DNA of 64,000 nucleotides from Ulva prolifera (taxonomy: Eukaryota > Chlorophyta > Ulvophyceae > Ulvales > Ulvaceae): positions 11,567,257 to 11,631,256 of the forward strand of contig CM041197.1 of NCBI GenBank assembly GCA_023078555.1, given 5' to 3'. Shown piece by piece: positions 1 through 12,656 of this stretch (position 1 is the stretch's first letter; each line of letters starts with the position of its first letter). The position numbers were made by a program, and so were the translations under genes. The notes beneath the pieces were generated by a model that did not search any database, had not been told where the DNA came from, and worked only from the letters and a program-made list of their open reading frames with translations.

Positions 1-31
1 TGCGTGCTGAGCGTGCGTGCGGGGCGTGCAG

Positions 32-780
32 GTTGCAGCTGGAGCCGCCGGCGGTGGAGCACGCGCTGCAGCTGCGGGGGAAGTACATGGCGCGCCTCGA
101 CGAGCTCTTCAACGAGCGCCAGAGCCTCAACCTCCAGGCGATCAAGGTCCTCCTGCCGCAGGAGATGGGTGCGCCACTGCCTCACCGCCAGGGTGCGCAG
201 CCTCCTGCGCCTGCCCACGGCTGCCCCTGCTGGCCTGTGGGCCATCCCCTCGCTCGACAGGATCGTGGAAAGCCCAACCTGGCAAAGGCTTGCTGCGAGC
301 ATCGCCCATTGCCATGCTCCCAATGAGCTATTATCCGAGCTTATGCTGGGCCACAAACATCAACACGAGGGGACTTTTGTACGGTGACTGCAGTCACATC
401 TGACAGGTCGGCTGCAGCTCGCGGCCCGTCGCAGCTCGCGTGTGACTCTTCGCATTCCGTGCCCGTTCGCATTCCGCACAGCACGCAGCAGAGTACAGGG
501 CGCGTATGCAGGTGGCCTCTCGGTCACGGGCAAGGCCGAAGGCGGCCCGACGTTCCAGGAGCGGTGCAAGCACGCGTACGAGACGGGCGCGGCGCTGCGG
601 CGGCTGCGCGCGAACCTCGCGGCGGAGCAGAAGGCGCTCGCCGAGCTCGACTACCTCGTCTACATCAAGCTCCTCGACCCCGTGCAGCTCAGCAAGTGCA
701 TCCTCGCCTCCTTCCCGGAGCACTGCGACGTCGTGTCGCTGCTCAACGCGGTGCACACGATTTACGGGCAGCAGGCGTAG
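32..780 (+). CDS. bZIP-type protein, copy 1, last two exons (partial at left edge)
   Basis: Two 3' exons are visible, 32-168 and 512-780 (stop 778-780), joined in phase 1; the rest of the gene lies left of the window. Exon 32-168 follows an intron ending GTGCAG and encodes a helical segment with the core RGKYMARLDELF and LNLQAIKVLLP. Exon 512-780 encodes ERCKHA, then LRRLRANLAAEQKALAELDY and VYIKLLDP, ending soon after LLNAVH. The gene is identified by its near identity to the same exons of the complete paralogue at 5322-10245, which has a bZIP basic region; exon length (137 nt) and intron phases are the same. The product is therefore inferred to be a nuclear DNA-binding protein, though the bZIP part of this copy is not in the window. 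Unlike copy 2 it lacks the Gly/Ser-rich C-terminal tail. The protein family of the C-terminal domain is not known to me with certainty. Confidence 0.8.
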
Positions 781-3700
781 GCTTCGGCGTCGGTGCAGGG
801 CCCCCATGTGGCAGGCTCCAGTGTTGGCCCTGCGTGCACATGCATGGGGTCAGGCCGACGGGGTCGCCGGGTTTGAGGTTGCCTGCGGCGAATGTCGCGG
901 CATGCAGGTGAGGCGGTGTGGCGTGGCGGCAACACAAGCCATGTGCCGAGTGCGGACCCCCAGCACGTTCCGGCACGTTCCCCGGCAGCGCGTGGGCGGC
1001 ATGCCTGGGTCACCAGGCTGTACGGCCGCGCCAGGAGAACACACTTTGTACATGATGAGTGTGGCAGGCTATCCATGGCCAAATGTGGGGGGGGGGGGGG
1101 GGGGGTTGATGTGAACTTATTACTCGATGCCGGTCGAGACTTTCGGCAAATAGTGCGCACTCCTTACTGCGTGGCGCGTCACGGCATGCGTTGACAGCGG
1201 CTCCCCCGCTGCCACATGCATGTGCCGCAGCCGGAGTCGAGGCAGATGGCGCATGCACCACGGCACCTGCCGGTGCAGCGGGGGTGGCCGGGCCACACCC
1301 CGCGGGTCCGTGCAGGTGCATGCATGGTGCCGACTTGCCTGCGCAGATGCTGCGCGAGTCGCGGCGATGACGGTTTCGTTGTCGCCGCTGCAGGCTCGCC
1401 CCTGTGTGGCGGTGCGGGGCGCCGGGCAGCAGATCGAGTGTGTATACCTACCCTTGCAAGGCGTTGAATTGTGAACTAGGCCTATCCTAGCTAGGATTGG
1501 CCTCGGCTGCACTCCCCAGAGGGGGGCGGGGGGGTGTTCTGTGAACAAAAGGGGCTGCGGCTGAGTCACCTCGGAGGAATCTTGTGCAGAGGCGGTTGAG
1601 CTCACATTGGGCTGCCATGACGCGGCTCGGTGCTGTGCCTGTCTAGGTGAGGGCGCACGCGGACGCGCTGGTTCCGTGTGTCAGAACCCCCCTGACAGGC
1701 AGCACCGGGCACTGCTGACCGCCTGTAGACGAGACCACCCTCAAGAGGTGCCCACCAGTCGACCAGCCATGTGGGCGCCCCCTCATGCGGCCCGGAGTTG
1801 TTTCGTACTGTTTGCTGTTTGATTGCGTTTGTTGCTGAAAGATGCGGGTGGAAGAATGGCGTGCATCGGGGCGCGTTCGGTCCCGGGCCCGGGGCGCGAA
1901 ACGGTTGCCGTGGTCACGGTGCACTTGGACTTGTGCCGCAGATTGCATGGCTCACCGGTCTTGCAAAGGATCATGTTGGGCATGCTGTGGCTAGGTCCGA
2001 GCAGCTGGCTCGTGTGTAATTTACAAGCTTCTCTAATCATAATTGTGTACAAGCACATGCAGAGTTCGCTGCGGCACATGCACATGCTTCAACTGTGAAC
2101 ATGTGCGTGTGTGGCCTGGTATAAGAATTGCTTGCTAAGCAGGTGTGGCATGAGGAACCAACGCGCCAGTTGCGCGTTTGCTGAGTTGAGTTGATGTTGC
2201 TGGCATTGAGGTGTTCGCGCCAACAGCCTTGATGATGTGAAGCAGCCCAGAACCCACTGCAGAGATGACACATGCATTAGACCGGAGCAGTGCTGTGTGG
2301 TGGCCATGCTTCAGTCGCACCCTCGGACGAGCTGTGCCACTTAACACAGGCATGGGCGGAGATGTCGCAGGCGTGAATGTGGGCCAGCTGCAAAGTATGC
2401 CAACACAACGCAGCTGTGAGCCTGTGCCCGGTGCCTCGGTGCTCGCTGTCACCCGTGCTTCACATTCTGCAGATGCCTTAAGATGCAAATTTGCACAAAT
2501 GCAAATTTTCTCATGCCGTTGCTGGGTGCGCCACGGGAGGATAGTGACCACCGGGTTGGCTGACACAACGTGCTTGCTTGTGGAATGTGTGGACAAAATG
2601 TTTCTCCAAGTGTTTGAGACGACATGGCATCTGATTGATGTATGTACTGCAATGCTGCACAGCAAAGCTGTCTGCCCAGGTCTGGACCATGATCAACACA
2701 AGAGCCTCGGACTCCTGCACCAAGCCCGTGCATGGCTCGATGGCCGCAGCTGGACATGACGTCATTTCGTCCTTGTACCACCTGACTGAGCGGTTGGCAG
2801 TGGCTGTACCTCTAGAGAATGCACGGATTCATGTCTGCATGGGCCAGGACCGACACTGACGCACTCCTGCATTGGCATTCGTTGCCGACATGCGTCTAGA
2901 GTTGAGTCTTTTGTATGCAGCTGCATGTGGACGGTGAAGGTCACACCCAAGAGCAGGCCCGTTGGACACATGGAAGAGCACAGCGACTGAAGCCCTCTCA
3001 ACCTGCCAGTGTGTTACAAGGACAAAGGCAGCAAGGCGGGCAGCACCGCGAAAGAAGCAAACAGACGAAGCAAACACACAGACACCCACGCACGCGAAAC
3101 CCACCACGCCCAAAAGAAAAACCCATCACCAGCGCAGCAAAAGACACAGATCCAAAGACCGCAAAGCACACACCCACACACCCATGTGCACAAACCCAAA
3201 CCCACACACGCACGCACAGACCCCACGGCCGACACACAACATCACAACCACCAACACCACAACGCCCGCCGCCGTACGACAGGGCCAAACCCAACACGCT
3301 GCTGCCTGAGGCCGCCCATCATGGCCGCCCGACTGCCGGGGGCCGCCCTAGCCCCAAGACCCACCCCCCCCCCACCAAGCCACAGCACACTACGCCAGCC
3401 CGGCACACCGCCGCGCAGCCTCGCCGGCCCACGCCGCACCGCACCCAGGACAATGCAGCACCCAAGCCGTCACCTGCCTGTGTGACCCCATGGGTCATAC
3501 AGCACCAACATGCCTGCGGCTCCACCATGGTCCTGGCTTACCACAGCCACAATGTAGGTGAATGCATCTGACCAATGCAACGCAAGTGAAAGTCAACTGA
3601 GTGAAACGGACTCCGAGCAGAGTATACAGCCTGTTAGCCTGTTCTATGCAAAGAGAAGGCTGCAAACACGATCTGACAGAGGCTGGCCATGCAGACTCAC

Positions 3701-4044
3701 CGTCGCATACTTCATGCTGACTGAACATTTACACGGATGTGAGTCTTGTCTGCCACTGCTGATTCGCTGCCACTGACAGCATGCTGCTGTCCTGTTTCAC
3801 ACTGCTGGCCACAGATGCGCTGAGTCTGGCCCACACTTGACATACAAAACCGTTGAACAGCGACACATATGCAAATGTATGCTGAACGGTTTCTAACAAA
3901 GGAATACACTTTATGACGTTGTTACCTTCAGGACTCGTGTGTGTTGCGGGCGCCACAACGCTGGCCGTCGATTCCGACTGCAACCACAGCCGAAGCAGCT
4001 TCATGGCAGGAAATCATCTTGAGTTTGCTCGACATTTCGGTGAC
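781..4044. other. Gene-poor interval between bZIP copy 1 and a minus-strand candidate
   Basis: No exon chain could be supported here. The stretch holds a 19-nt G run (1087-1105), several TGCATGCA-type palindromes, and one copy of a dispersed G/T-rich repeat at about 3008-3240 (listed separately). An open frame near 3729-4004 on the minus strand could carry further exons of the candidate gene at 4045-4836, but no splice phase argument fixes it. Confidence 0.5.
3008..3240 (-). repeat. Dispersed G/T-rich repeat with CTTTGTCCTTGTAACAC end box, copy 1
   Basis: Read on the minus strand, a stretch dominated by GTGTGT/GGGTGTG runs leads into a conserved end: CGGTGCTGCC, a short GCCTTGCTGC spacer, then CTTTGTCCTTGTAACAC at 3011-3027. 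The same order and end box recur near 24030-24215, 54760-54945 and, diverged, 55640-55760. Long open frames through this stretch on both strands are low-complexity artefacts. The element type is unknown; the shared terminal box suggests a transposed or retroposed unit rather than a simple microsatellite. Confidence 0.6.
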
Positions 4045-4836
4045 CTAGGTAGCCGTGCCGATTTTGGGAGCCCGGCCAGCAGGTGATATCATCGATGCGG
4101 CCTCATAGCACGCAGGTTGGAGCCGGTGGTTGCCTGCATGGCGAGCCAAGCAGTCTCTAGCTATTATTTCCCTGGTGGAGTGATGCAATACGCGCGATCT
4201 CTGGACAGCCAGGTTTTCCAGCGCGATGAGGCCTCTGCAGAGGCATGACGACACCATGCAATCATCACAAGGGACAATGATATTTGAAGACCCGTCGCCG
4301 CGGTTCGGCCTGACCGCAACGCTTGAACAAAGCGGACTAGTTGTGCTACATCATCGACTCTCTCAACATGCGTACCCGTCAATAGCATCAATCTCACGAA
4401 GGCGCTCGTCTTCCGCCCAGAGGCCGGCAGCTGCAAGCGTGCCAGTCAGCCGTGCCACATCACGCGTCTATTTCGTAAGCAGACATCGCTTTGGCGCGCC
4501 GTGCACATGTTGCTCACGCAATACATGACAAGCTGCTACGCGGCTGCCCACATCGAGTTCATACACGGTAGAAGATCGCCCGTCTAGAATGGGTGTCTCC
4601 AGCCATTTAAGAGCCGCACCGGTCGAACAGCCAACGTTGACCAGCACGTCAGTCAACACAAAAAGTAGCAAGGCAATCCCGAAGAAAACGCTGTCCCCTA
4701 TACGCCGGCAGCACAACCCCCAGTTGCCAGTGCCGGTGCGTCTCGAGTCAACAGCATGCTGCGCAGTTGTTCTGCCTAGTCGGGACTGATCACTGCAGCA
4801 TCCTGGTCGCATGCGCAGTACGCAGAACAACGACAT
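4045..4836 (-). CDS. Hypothetical membrane protein, three or more exons
   Basis: The model starts at the ATG at 4836-4834. Exon a runs to about 4511-4510 and holds one strongly hydrophobic segment (VFFGIALLLFVLTDVLV, about residues 58-74), followed by LKWLETPILDG and a soluble stretch. Exon b, about 4466-4381, encodes DVARLTGTLAAAGLWAEDER and LREIDAID, an amphipathic charged segment. Exon c begins near 4235 after CTCTGCAG in matching phase 2 and encodes GLIALENLAVQRSRV, staying open to a stop at 4045-4047. The a-b intron would be only about 44 nt (GTGCAC to AAATAG), or about 60 nt with an alternative donor GTATTG; both keep phase 0. Matching phases at both junctions support a real gene. I do not recognise the family; a single-pass membrane location is an inference from the hydrophobic segment. 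The true 3' end may lie further downstream. Confidence 0.4.
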
Positions 4837-5321
4837 GCAGCATAACTTCTTGCTATGTGTATGTAGCCATGATTTGGCGTGCAGCCCACTTGTTTGCGCA
4901 GCATTCCATTTCGCATGCGTTCGGCAAGCACTTGCAATTGATCAATATTGATCGCCCAGACGTCGATACGTTTCGCATGTATCAGATCTGTTGTGGCCAC
5001 AACTACCAACAAGTATCGATGGTTGCATCTCTGTGTGAGATGATCTTTGCTGTGACGTCGAGCACATGTTCTCATGCGCCATGCGTCCCGCATGCAGCTT
5101 CAGGTGACGTCAAACTGTGGCTGCAGGGCGACAGCGGAAGCCCAGGCACGGAGCCCAGCTAGATTTTGGAGCCTTGAGTAGCAGGCGACGTCGATCAGAC
5201 CAGGTGAGCCTGACGACGTTACACTTGAACCCAACCCGTCGCGTGATTGTCGCTACCTCCGATCAGCAGCGCTAGCAGCGAGGTCTTTTCCCAGGCTGGC
5301 CTTCCTTGGCCGCTGCAGCGC

Positions 5322-8300
5322 ATGTCTGAACAAGACCCCGCGGAGGACCCGTTGCAGGATTTCTTGCATGATGCTGAATTCGACGAGTTCATTCCTGTTG
5401 GCAACTTCTTCGAGCACTATGTGGGGGCCCTTCCCCAGGACCAGGCAGCTGGTGCGTGCTGATGCACAATTCTTGTCATGCCAGACGTTTTCTGTCAATC
5501 TGGCGTGTTCCTGGCGTCCCCGGTAGTATCAGCCCAACATATGCAAAAGCATGCACTCTTGTAGCCATTTGTTCGATCGTTCATCCTGCTCATGTTCACA
5601 CGATGCCTGAGCTCGTCGAGATCGTGGGCACATCCCTCGCGTCATGCTGGCGCCCAGGAGCCATGTCACGTACTAACCTTGCTCCGAACTCCATCCAACA
5701 TGGCGACGTGTCGAGCTGATCTGGGCAATTTGGCTCCTCTCGCTCGACATCAAGTGCCACGTTCATCTATATCGTTCCACCGTCTTGCGGTGGCCAGCCA
5801 ACGCTTCCCGGAGCCTCACCGTTGTGAAGCCATGTGCGCACATCTACGATAGAGTGTGCATTGTCAACCTCGCAAAACCATCGTTTCCGAGGATCGGGCG
5901 CATCGCTTCAGTTTCCGACTCACCATGCGTTTCTTGATCTTCTTGCGCTCTTTTCGCAACCCCGCAGGCGTCGCGCGTGCTGCCTAGTCGCCCAGCATCC
6001 CACCCGCGTCTGTTCCGAGCAAACTCCCGCTGCGGAATGATGCAGCCGCAGCGTGTCACCCACCCCATGTCGCGGCTACATGATGCGCTGCTGAAGCTGA
6101 CGGGTGTGTCGCTTGCCCGCTGCCACCGCCAGGGCGCTGCGCGAGCGCCTGGTCGCCGGGCCAGGTCTGCACTCCGAGCACCGTTTGTGCACAAGCCGTC
6201 CATCCGGAGCTCCACACAGGGAACCACGAAGTGTAGAGCTGCCTTCCTGCTCCCGTTCCAATCTCCATCACGCCCCCCACTCGGGTGTTGTGCCATGCAC
6301 GCAGCTTGTCCTCGGCGATGCCACTGCCGTTGCGGTGCACCTTCGGATGTGCTGACCAGTCAGTGGGGGTTTGCTGGAGCCAGGCCGTGGGCAGTGCTGG
6401 GCACGCACAGCAGCAGCATCATCCACACTGATTCTGCTCACCGTGCTCTGCATGCACAGCACAGCGCAGTGCACACCCCATGCGCTCACGCTCACACTCT
6501 GAACGGAGCACTCCACACCACAGCATCACATCACAGTCTCAGGTACACGCATGCACGCCGCACGCTGTCGTCCCCGCTCCCAAGACACATCGTGCGTGTT
6601 ACAAGCACAAGTACAGGGACGCACACATCGCGTGTGCGGCAGGAGATGTTGATTAGCATCACGTGCCCTGAAGTGTGTTCGACGCGGATGACAGTACTGC
6701 TGTACGGTGGTTCGGCGGTCCCATCTCAGAAATGTACCCAGAATTGCAGCGTGCTCTAGTCCGTTTGGCCCAGAGATCCACGATTGAGGCTGAAACTTTT
6801 AGCTATCCTGTACAGACTGGCCACGTAGCCGCTGGCGCCAGCCATGCGCAAGCCATGGGTCTGCTCTGTGTGTTTTGATTGCGCCATCTGTAGTTGGAGG
6901 CAAGCACTGCAATACAATGTTGCACTGTGCGCGACGTGGGGGTGTCTGTGCAGCACAAGCACCAGGACAGCCCGGCCTGCCCATCCCACCCCCACAGCAG
7001 CCGGAATCTCCCCCGCCGCTCCCGGCCACGGCGATGCCCGGACCACCCCCTAGCCACCCCGCCACCGCAGCGCAGCCGCCGCTGCAGGCTATCGGCGTAG
7101 ACCCTGACCCGCTGCATGACCCCGCGTTTCAGCCGTGGCCGGCGGCCGGGGCGGCCGCTGGCCCCAGCCATGCAGCGGCGGGCGCGCCGCCGCCGGGAGC
7201 ACCCGGGGCGCGCACTCGGGCTGCAGCGCAGACAGAGTCCGTGCTGGGGGGGTCATGGGACGGGTCCCAGGAGCTGCCGTACAAGGCGGCGAGGCTACAG
7301 ACAAAGACGGAGCGGCAGCAGATGCTGAACAAGGCCGCGCAGCAACGGTGCGGCCCTCGGCGCTGACGCGCCTGCACTACAGCTCGGTGCCCTGCTGTTT
7401 GCCTGTATCTCACAATGCAGTGATGCCCGCAGCCTACACGCCCAGGGCGAGTCCGTCCTGCTTTGTTGCTGCTTTAGCTGTGTGCACCGCAGGCGAGATG
7501 TGATCAGTTTGACCAGCCTGCGTTTGCATTGTTGCGATGGCCCGATTCCACGAGGAAGCCGTCCTCCACGGCCACATGAATCAGTAGCTCGGGGCTGAAT
7601 GCCACCGCAGCATGCGATTGCCCCAGCTGCCGCTGAGCAGGCATGCTCGCCAGTGCCACTGGCGCCACCATCTGTCCGTGTTGTTGGTATTGGCGGGGTG
7701 TGTCAGTGCAATGGTTCAGCCTGATGCATCATGGCTCATGAGGTACGAGGCAGGCGTGCAGGTACCGGGAGCGCAAGAAGGCCAAGGCGTCGGAGCTGAA
7801 GCAGGCGGTGGAGACGCTGCAGGACCGCGTGGACGAGCTCAACGCGGTCAAGGCGAAGAAGGAGGAGCTCGCGGTGCGGCCCCGCGTCCTCAGTCCCCCT
7901 GCATGAAAGTCTCGCATGTTGTCGTCTCGTGTGCTCAGTGTTCCGGCACCTGAGGCTTGGTCACCTGGCGGCGAGACTCGCAGCGCGGGTCGCAATCCAG
8001 TGATATGACCGCTACGCCTCTGGATCACCATGACACGTAAGGCTGTTTTCCGCATGCTGTGCTGTGCTGCAGCATGCATGGAGCCCGCCGGGTGGCGCTC
8101 CCGCTGTGTGCGCCTGCTGACGAGGCCCCGCGATCATGCATGCAGGAGCGCGTCGGGCATCTAGAGAAGGACCTCGCGTTGAAGGAGGCACAACTAGCGG
8201 CCGTGCAGAACACGCAGGCTGACCAGGTCGCCGCGGCCGCCGCTGAGGCGAGTGTCGCGGGCGTGCCCGGCAGCGAGGAGGCGGCGGCGGCGACGGCCGC

Positions 8301-10245
8301 GGCGGCGGCTGCGCACGCCGAGGAGGGCGGCAGCGGCACGCTGCGGCACTCGCGCTCTGAGCGCTCGCTGCAGGCGTTTGCGGCGGAGTTCACGGAGGCC
8401 GTACGCGTGCTGCGGCAGTGGCTACAGGAGAAGGGGCTCCTCGACACGCCGACGGTGCGTGCACCTGGGGACGATTCGGTGGGACGATCCGTCCCCGCAG
8501 CCAGTGGGCCGTGCACTCAGCAATACAGATCATGATCTGTGCTCAACGGCGTTGCCGCCCTGTGCTCTGCAAGTCTAGCTGTGGTGGTGTTCCACCGCAC
8601 GGCGCCGGATCAGACATCTGTAGTCTATGCGTCGACACACACACGTGCGCATGTTTGGTGCACCCGTATCATTGGAGATGGCCAGAACAGCGGGCGGGGC
8701 CGCCGACTGCGGCCATCGCCAGCATGGCTGACTCACCCTACTCGTGCCGCACGATACCTCCTGTGCTGACTGTTGCAGCGGGTGCAGGTGACGGTGGAGG
8801 ACATGGCGGAGGGGGACGTGCGGGAGCTCGGGGAGGTGGCGCGGCGGCCGTACGCGCTGTGCCTGCAGACGGTCAGCATGTACACCGACGTCGACGTCGC
8901 CGCGCTCATCGCCTCCTCCACCGACCACTCCCTCTCGCGCTACCACGGCGGCGCCGCCATGTGGCACGACCTCGCCCGACAGTGCGCCCCTCCGCACGGT
9001 CATGCTGTGATCTTCACACCGTGACAGCGTGGTGCCAATGCAGCACCGTAGTGCCTCCGTCCCGGGCGCCGGCCTCGCATGCATGGCTTTGTTGATTTCG
9101 CTCTGCAGCCTCACGTTCACAGGTCACCGTCGCAGCCACATGCGGTGCACAGCACTCTGCATATGTACGTTTCAGAGCAGACTGTCTCCGTGTCGGCGAG
9201 CCGAGGCGCGCTGCTCACGCGACCACAGCCCTGCGCAGTGAACTGATGTGGCAGGGGGCCGTGCAGGCTGCAGCTGAAGCCGGACGTGCAGCAGCGCATG
9301 CGGCAGCTGCGGGGGAAGTACATGGCGCGCCTCGACGAGCTCTTCCACGAGCGCCAGAGCCTCAACCTCCAGGCGATCAAGGTCCTGCTGCCGCCCGACC
9401 TCGGTGCGCCCCCCGCCGCCTGCACCTCTGCGCCAGCCTGACCAACCCTGCCGCAGGCAGGCGAACCCGCTCTTGCCCCGGCGCCATGCGTGCATGTGTC
9501 GAGCGGCCCTGTTCGCGAGAGCCTGAGCGCGGCCACAGCTGCCTGTACTGAGAGAACACAACCTTGTCCGGTGCCATGCGGTGTTGACCCAGGTTGGAGC
9601 ACCTGCGAAGAGAAATGCAATGACCCCTGGAACGGCTGCTTTCTCTGCATAGCATCACCGTCGTGTTTGGTCGCACGTGGTGGCCTGCGGCATGACCCCG
9701 CGGCCACATGCAGATGTCCAGCCGGCGCAGCCGGCAGAGGCCGCAGCCGGCAGGCTTCCTGATTCTTGCCGGTACCTGTGTGACTTAAGCGACACGGCGC
9801 TGCAGGTGCAGGCGGGCGGCCGGGCCCCGCGAGCGCGGCGATAGCGGCGCCCTCCTTCCTCGAGCGCTGCAAGCACGCCTTCGACACCGCCGACGTGCTG
9901 CGGCGGCTGCGCGCGAACCTCGCGGCGGAGCAGAAGGCACTCGCCGAGCTCGACTACCTCGTCTACATCAAGCTCCTCGACCCGCTGCAGCTCAGCAAGT
10001 GCATCCTCGCGACCTTCCCGGAGCACTGCGACGTCGTGTCGCTGCTCAACGCGGTGCATGCGGCCGCGGAGGAGGCGGGGGACACCTCGGTCGGTGGGAA
10101 CGTCGACCGCGGCCCGGAGGCGACGGTGTCCGTGGAGCTGTCGGCGGGAGTATCGGCGGGGGGAAGCCGTGGGGTATCGGCGGGGGGGAGCCGCGGGACG
10201 GGGGTGGCCGGGGGGTCAAGCACACGCTCTGAGGCTCGGCAGTGA
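5322..10245 (+). CDS. bZIP transcription factor, copy 2 (seven exons)
   Basis: Exons 5322-5451, 6954-7347, 7762-7873, 8146-8454, 8779-8981, 9267-9403 and 9806-10245 join in consistent phases to about 574 codons. Exon 1 (ATG 5322) is acidic and aromatic (LHDAEFDEFIPVGNFFEHY), as in activation regions; a further exon in the 1.5-kb intron 1 cannot be excluded. Exon 2 is Pro/Ala-rich and ends in the basic region, which continues across the intron as NKAAQQRYRERKKAK: the N-x7-R signature of bZIP DNA-binding domains (about residues 170-184). Leucine heptads follow (LKQAVETLQDRVDEL, then EKDLALKEAQL). C-terminal exons encode a helical domain shared with copy 1 (RGKYMARLDELFHERQSLNL; LRRLRANLAAEQKALAELDY). 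The tail repeats GVSAGGSRG. Expected role: dimeric sequence-specific DNA binding in the nucleus; targets unknown. The C-terminal domain resembles extensions of other green algal bZIP proteins as I recall them, which is not verified. Confidence 0.85.
5452..6953 (+). other. Long first intron of bZIP copy 2
   Basis: The interval begins GTGCGT directly after the acidic exon 1 and ends GTGCAG before the Pro-rich exon 2; both borders are phase 1. An open stretch at about 6675-6860 (FDADDSTAVRWFGG, SEMYPELQRALVRLAQ) reads rather like protein and could be an extra exon, but no acceptor with a fitting phase was found, so it is left out of the model. Confidence 0.5.
7994..8030 (-). repeat. tRNA-like fragment inside a bZIP intron
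   Basis: On the minus strand the segment contains GTAGCGGTCATATCACTGGA, which matches the D-arm and upper anticodon-arm region of the tRNA-Gly-like element at 56109-56161. It lies in the intron 7874-8145 of bZIP copy 2. No T-arm (GGTTCGA) follows, so it is not an intact tRNA gene. Confidence 0.45.
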
Positions 10246-12656
10246 CGCACCTTCCACAGCGGGGACCGTTTTGTGCAGCTGCCGGGGGGGGAGGGGAGGC
10301 GTGAAGCGATGTGGGCGTGTTAGGTAGAGGGGGGAACGGGTGCGGGTGGTGCAAATGGCGCATTTGAGAGCATGTGTGCCATGCATGGCCGCGCGTTCTG
10401 TGCTTTGCCTCGGCGTGGGTGTGCGTGCTGCGTCCGTGAGGTTACGGTATATGCGCTTGCCACTGACAGCGTCATGGGGGGCGGCCGCCAGGGTGGGGGA
10501 GCTGTGAGGCGCTCCCCCGGCATATTTCTCGGTCGGTTGGCCATTTTTCATCGGTCCGGCTGGACGTAGGGAGTGCAGAAGAGTCGCGCATGGATGTGAC
10601 TGCACTGTAGACTGGTCCTGGCGGCGCATGCAGGTCGCTGCGGCAGGTCAAAGCGCAGCAGGCCGGTGCGGGCTGCTGGCTCGATTGTGCAATTTGGTCC
10701 CATGCATTTGCACCGTCTCTGCCGAGATGGCCGCGCCACGTTTCAATAAGGCAGGTGGCGCCATCGAAACATGGCCCCAGCCTACAGTGACGTGCTCCTT
10801 GTCAAGGGCGTGGGCGGCAGTGGCGGTGCAGCAGCATGGGTTTGTTTCTGGGGCTGTGTGCAAGAAGAATTCTACCCTTTTACCACGATAGAGTCTGGTT
10901 CAAGATCGGTGCTGCTGCGTGAGGCAAGCAGCGGGACTCGTTTTGCCTCTGGTGATGATGTGTCCGACAGGCTGGCGCAGCGCAGCTGTTGATGATGTAA
11001 GCTATGTGAGCGGAGACTGAATTGCTGTTGATCTGCGGGGCATGCATCACGATGCTGCAGGATGCGTGCACCAGCAGGGGCTTGCCTTGTGAATTAATCC
11101 TGACAGCCTCTCCGAGCTTCGGAGTCTGAAGGCCGAAGACTACCCGCCATACGCTCATGTCACCAGAACCACATGAAGTCGGCATCCTTGACTCCAGGAC
11201 GCGGGTTTTCTGACAAAAGGCCCGCCTGTCACGTGGTCGACACTAGGGTAGCAGAAGAAAGCGCATCAACCCCTCAGGCAAGGGCACCTAGCCTACGGCA
11301 TTCCGCATCCTGTGGGGTGTACCTTGAGCAGAGCGTCTGGCATACTTTCCGGCTGAGTGGCCAGGGAGGATCGTGTAAGTGCGATACATTGCTGCAGAGA
11401 GATGGAGCAAGTGACGCCACATGTGTGGTGGCAATGCCCGAGATCGTTGTCATGTCAGCAAGTCCAGGGACCATGGGGTGTGCGGACGCGGTTCTGCCTC
11501 CTCATGCAGGCTGGAATGTGCACGGATGCTCCTCAGAGATAGTGGGCTTGCCTGTGAGACAGAGGTACAGGCTTTCTTGTCACGACTCAATGCATCGGCA
11601 ATGCCGGCACTACCTGCAGCCGGGAAACATGCTTCAAAAGGCACTATCGCACATCTATCATCTTGTTGGCGAATTGTGAAGCGTTTAAGCACTACATCTC
11701 AGCAGAGGTGCTCACATACCAGTCCCGGTGCGTGCCAAATGCAGACCTGTTCACCGTGATGCTCATTTCCAGAATATCAACCACGAGAATCAAGGATGTT
11801 GGCCATATTTCTGAAGATCTAGGCCGTGCATTTAGGCCCGAGCAGTGTCCGGTATGCAAGCGCTTCCACGAAAGGACCTTGACGAGAAGCGCACGGCAGC
11901 ACTTCGAGCTGGCTCCGCTGAGCCAGCTGTCAGGCGTCGTGACGCAACCACATCATGAATTCCTTTTCTCCTGTTGAACTTGTCGAATTGATCCATGCTC
12001 GTGACCTCTCGGCTTCGTTTTGTCGAACACGCCTTGGCCTGTACGTAGTAATCACACGTCCTGGCTAACCTGAGCTGCAGGATCTGGGCACGAGTTGTTG
12101 GCTTCTGGTGGTATGAAGTATGGTAGCACCGTACCGTTTGGCACTGTTATGCACCGAATCAGCCGCTGTCCTTGGGGCAGTGCACCTGGCAGATGCCGAC
12201 GACCAAAGAAGCAACGCCCGTCGCGACAGCGTCCCGGCGCGTCTTTGGTTGCTGGAGTGTGTCGCTGCATGCTCCGGCAGACGTGAATCGCCACTGTGAG
12301 AGGCATGTATGATACTTTACAAGCACACATTTGCTGCCTGGCGCGATCTATCATCTCAATTGTTGCCAGAGCATGCCCAGAACGTGCACAACCGGTTGTG
12401 GCGAACACATCATGCCAAGCGGCTGAACCGAGCGTGCACAGCCAATTCTCCACGATTGACCGGCTCCTTGTGCATCATGTGCCTGGTGTTGACAGAGAGC
12501 GCGAACTTGGCAGGTGCAGCTGCCTAAGACACGAAACACGCAACAGGTACCCCAGCCAGCTAAGTGGCACCAACTCGAAGCAGAGACTGCACAATTTACA
12601 CAAGCGGCAGGCCAGCAAGAAAACACAACTGCATATTTGTAACGACGTATCAATCA
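10246..12656. other. Interval without a supported gene
   Basis: No exon chain with fitting phases was found. The most protein-like stretch is on the plus strand at about 11690-11977 (ISAEVLTYQSRCVPNADLF, DLGRAFRPEQCPVCKRFHER), which contains a lone CPVC motif; without a start or splice context it is only a possible exon. The interval also carries the presumed 3' UTR of bZIP copy 2. Confidence 0.4.

Noticed and set aside
2915-3571. A 218-codon Thr/Lys/Pro/His-rich open frame
   Set aside because: It is the complement of a G/T-rich dispersed repeat and has no protein-like order.
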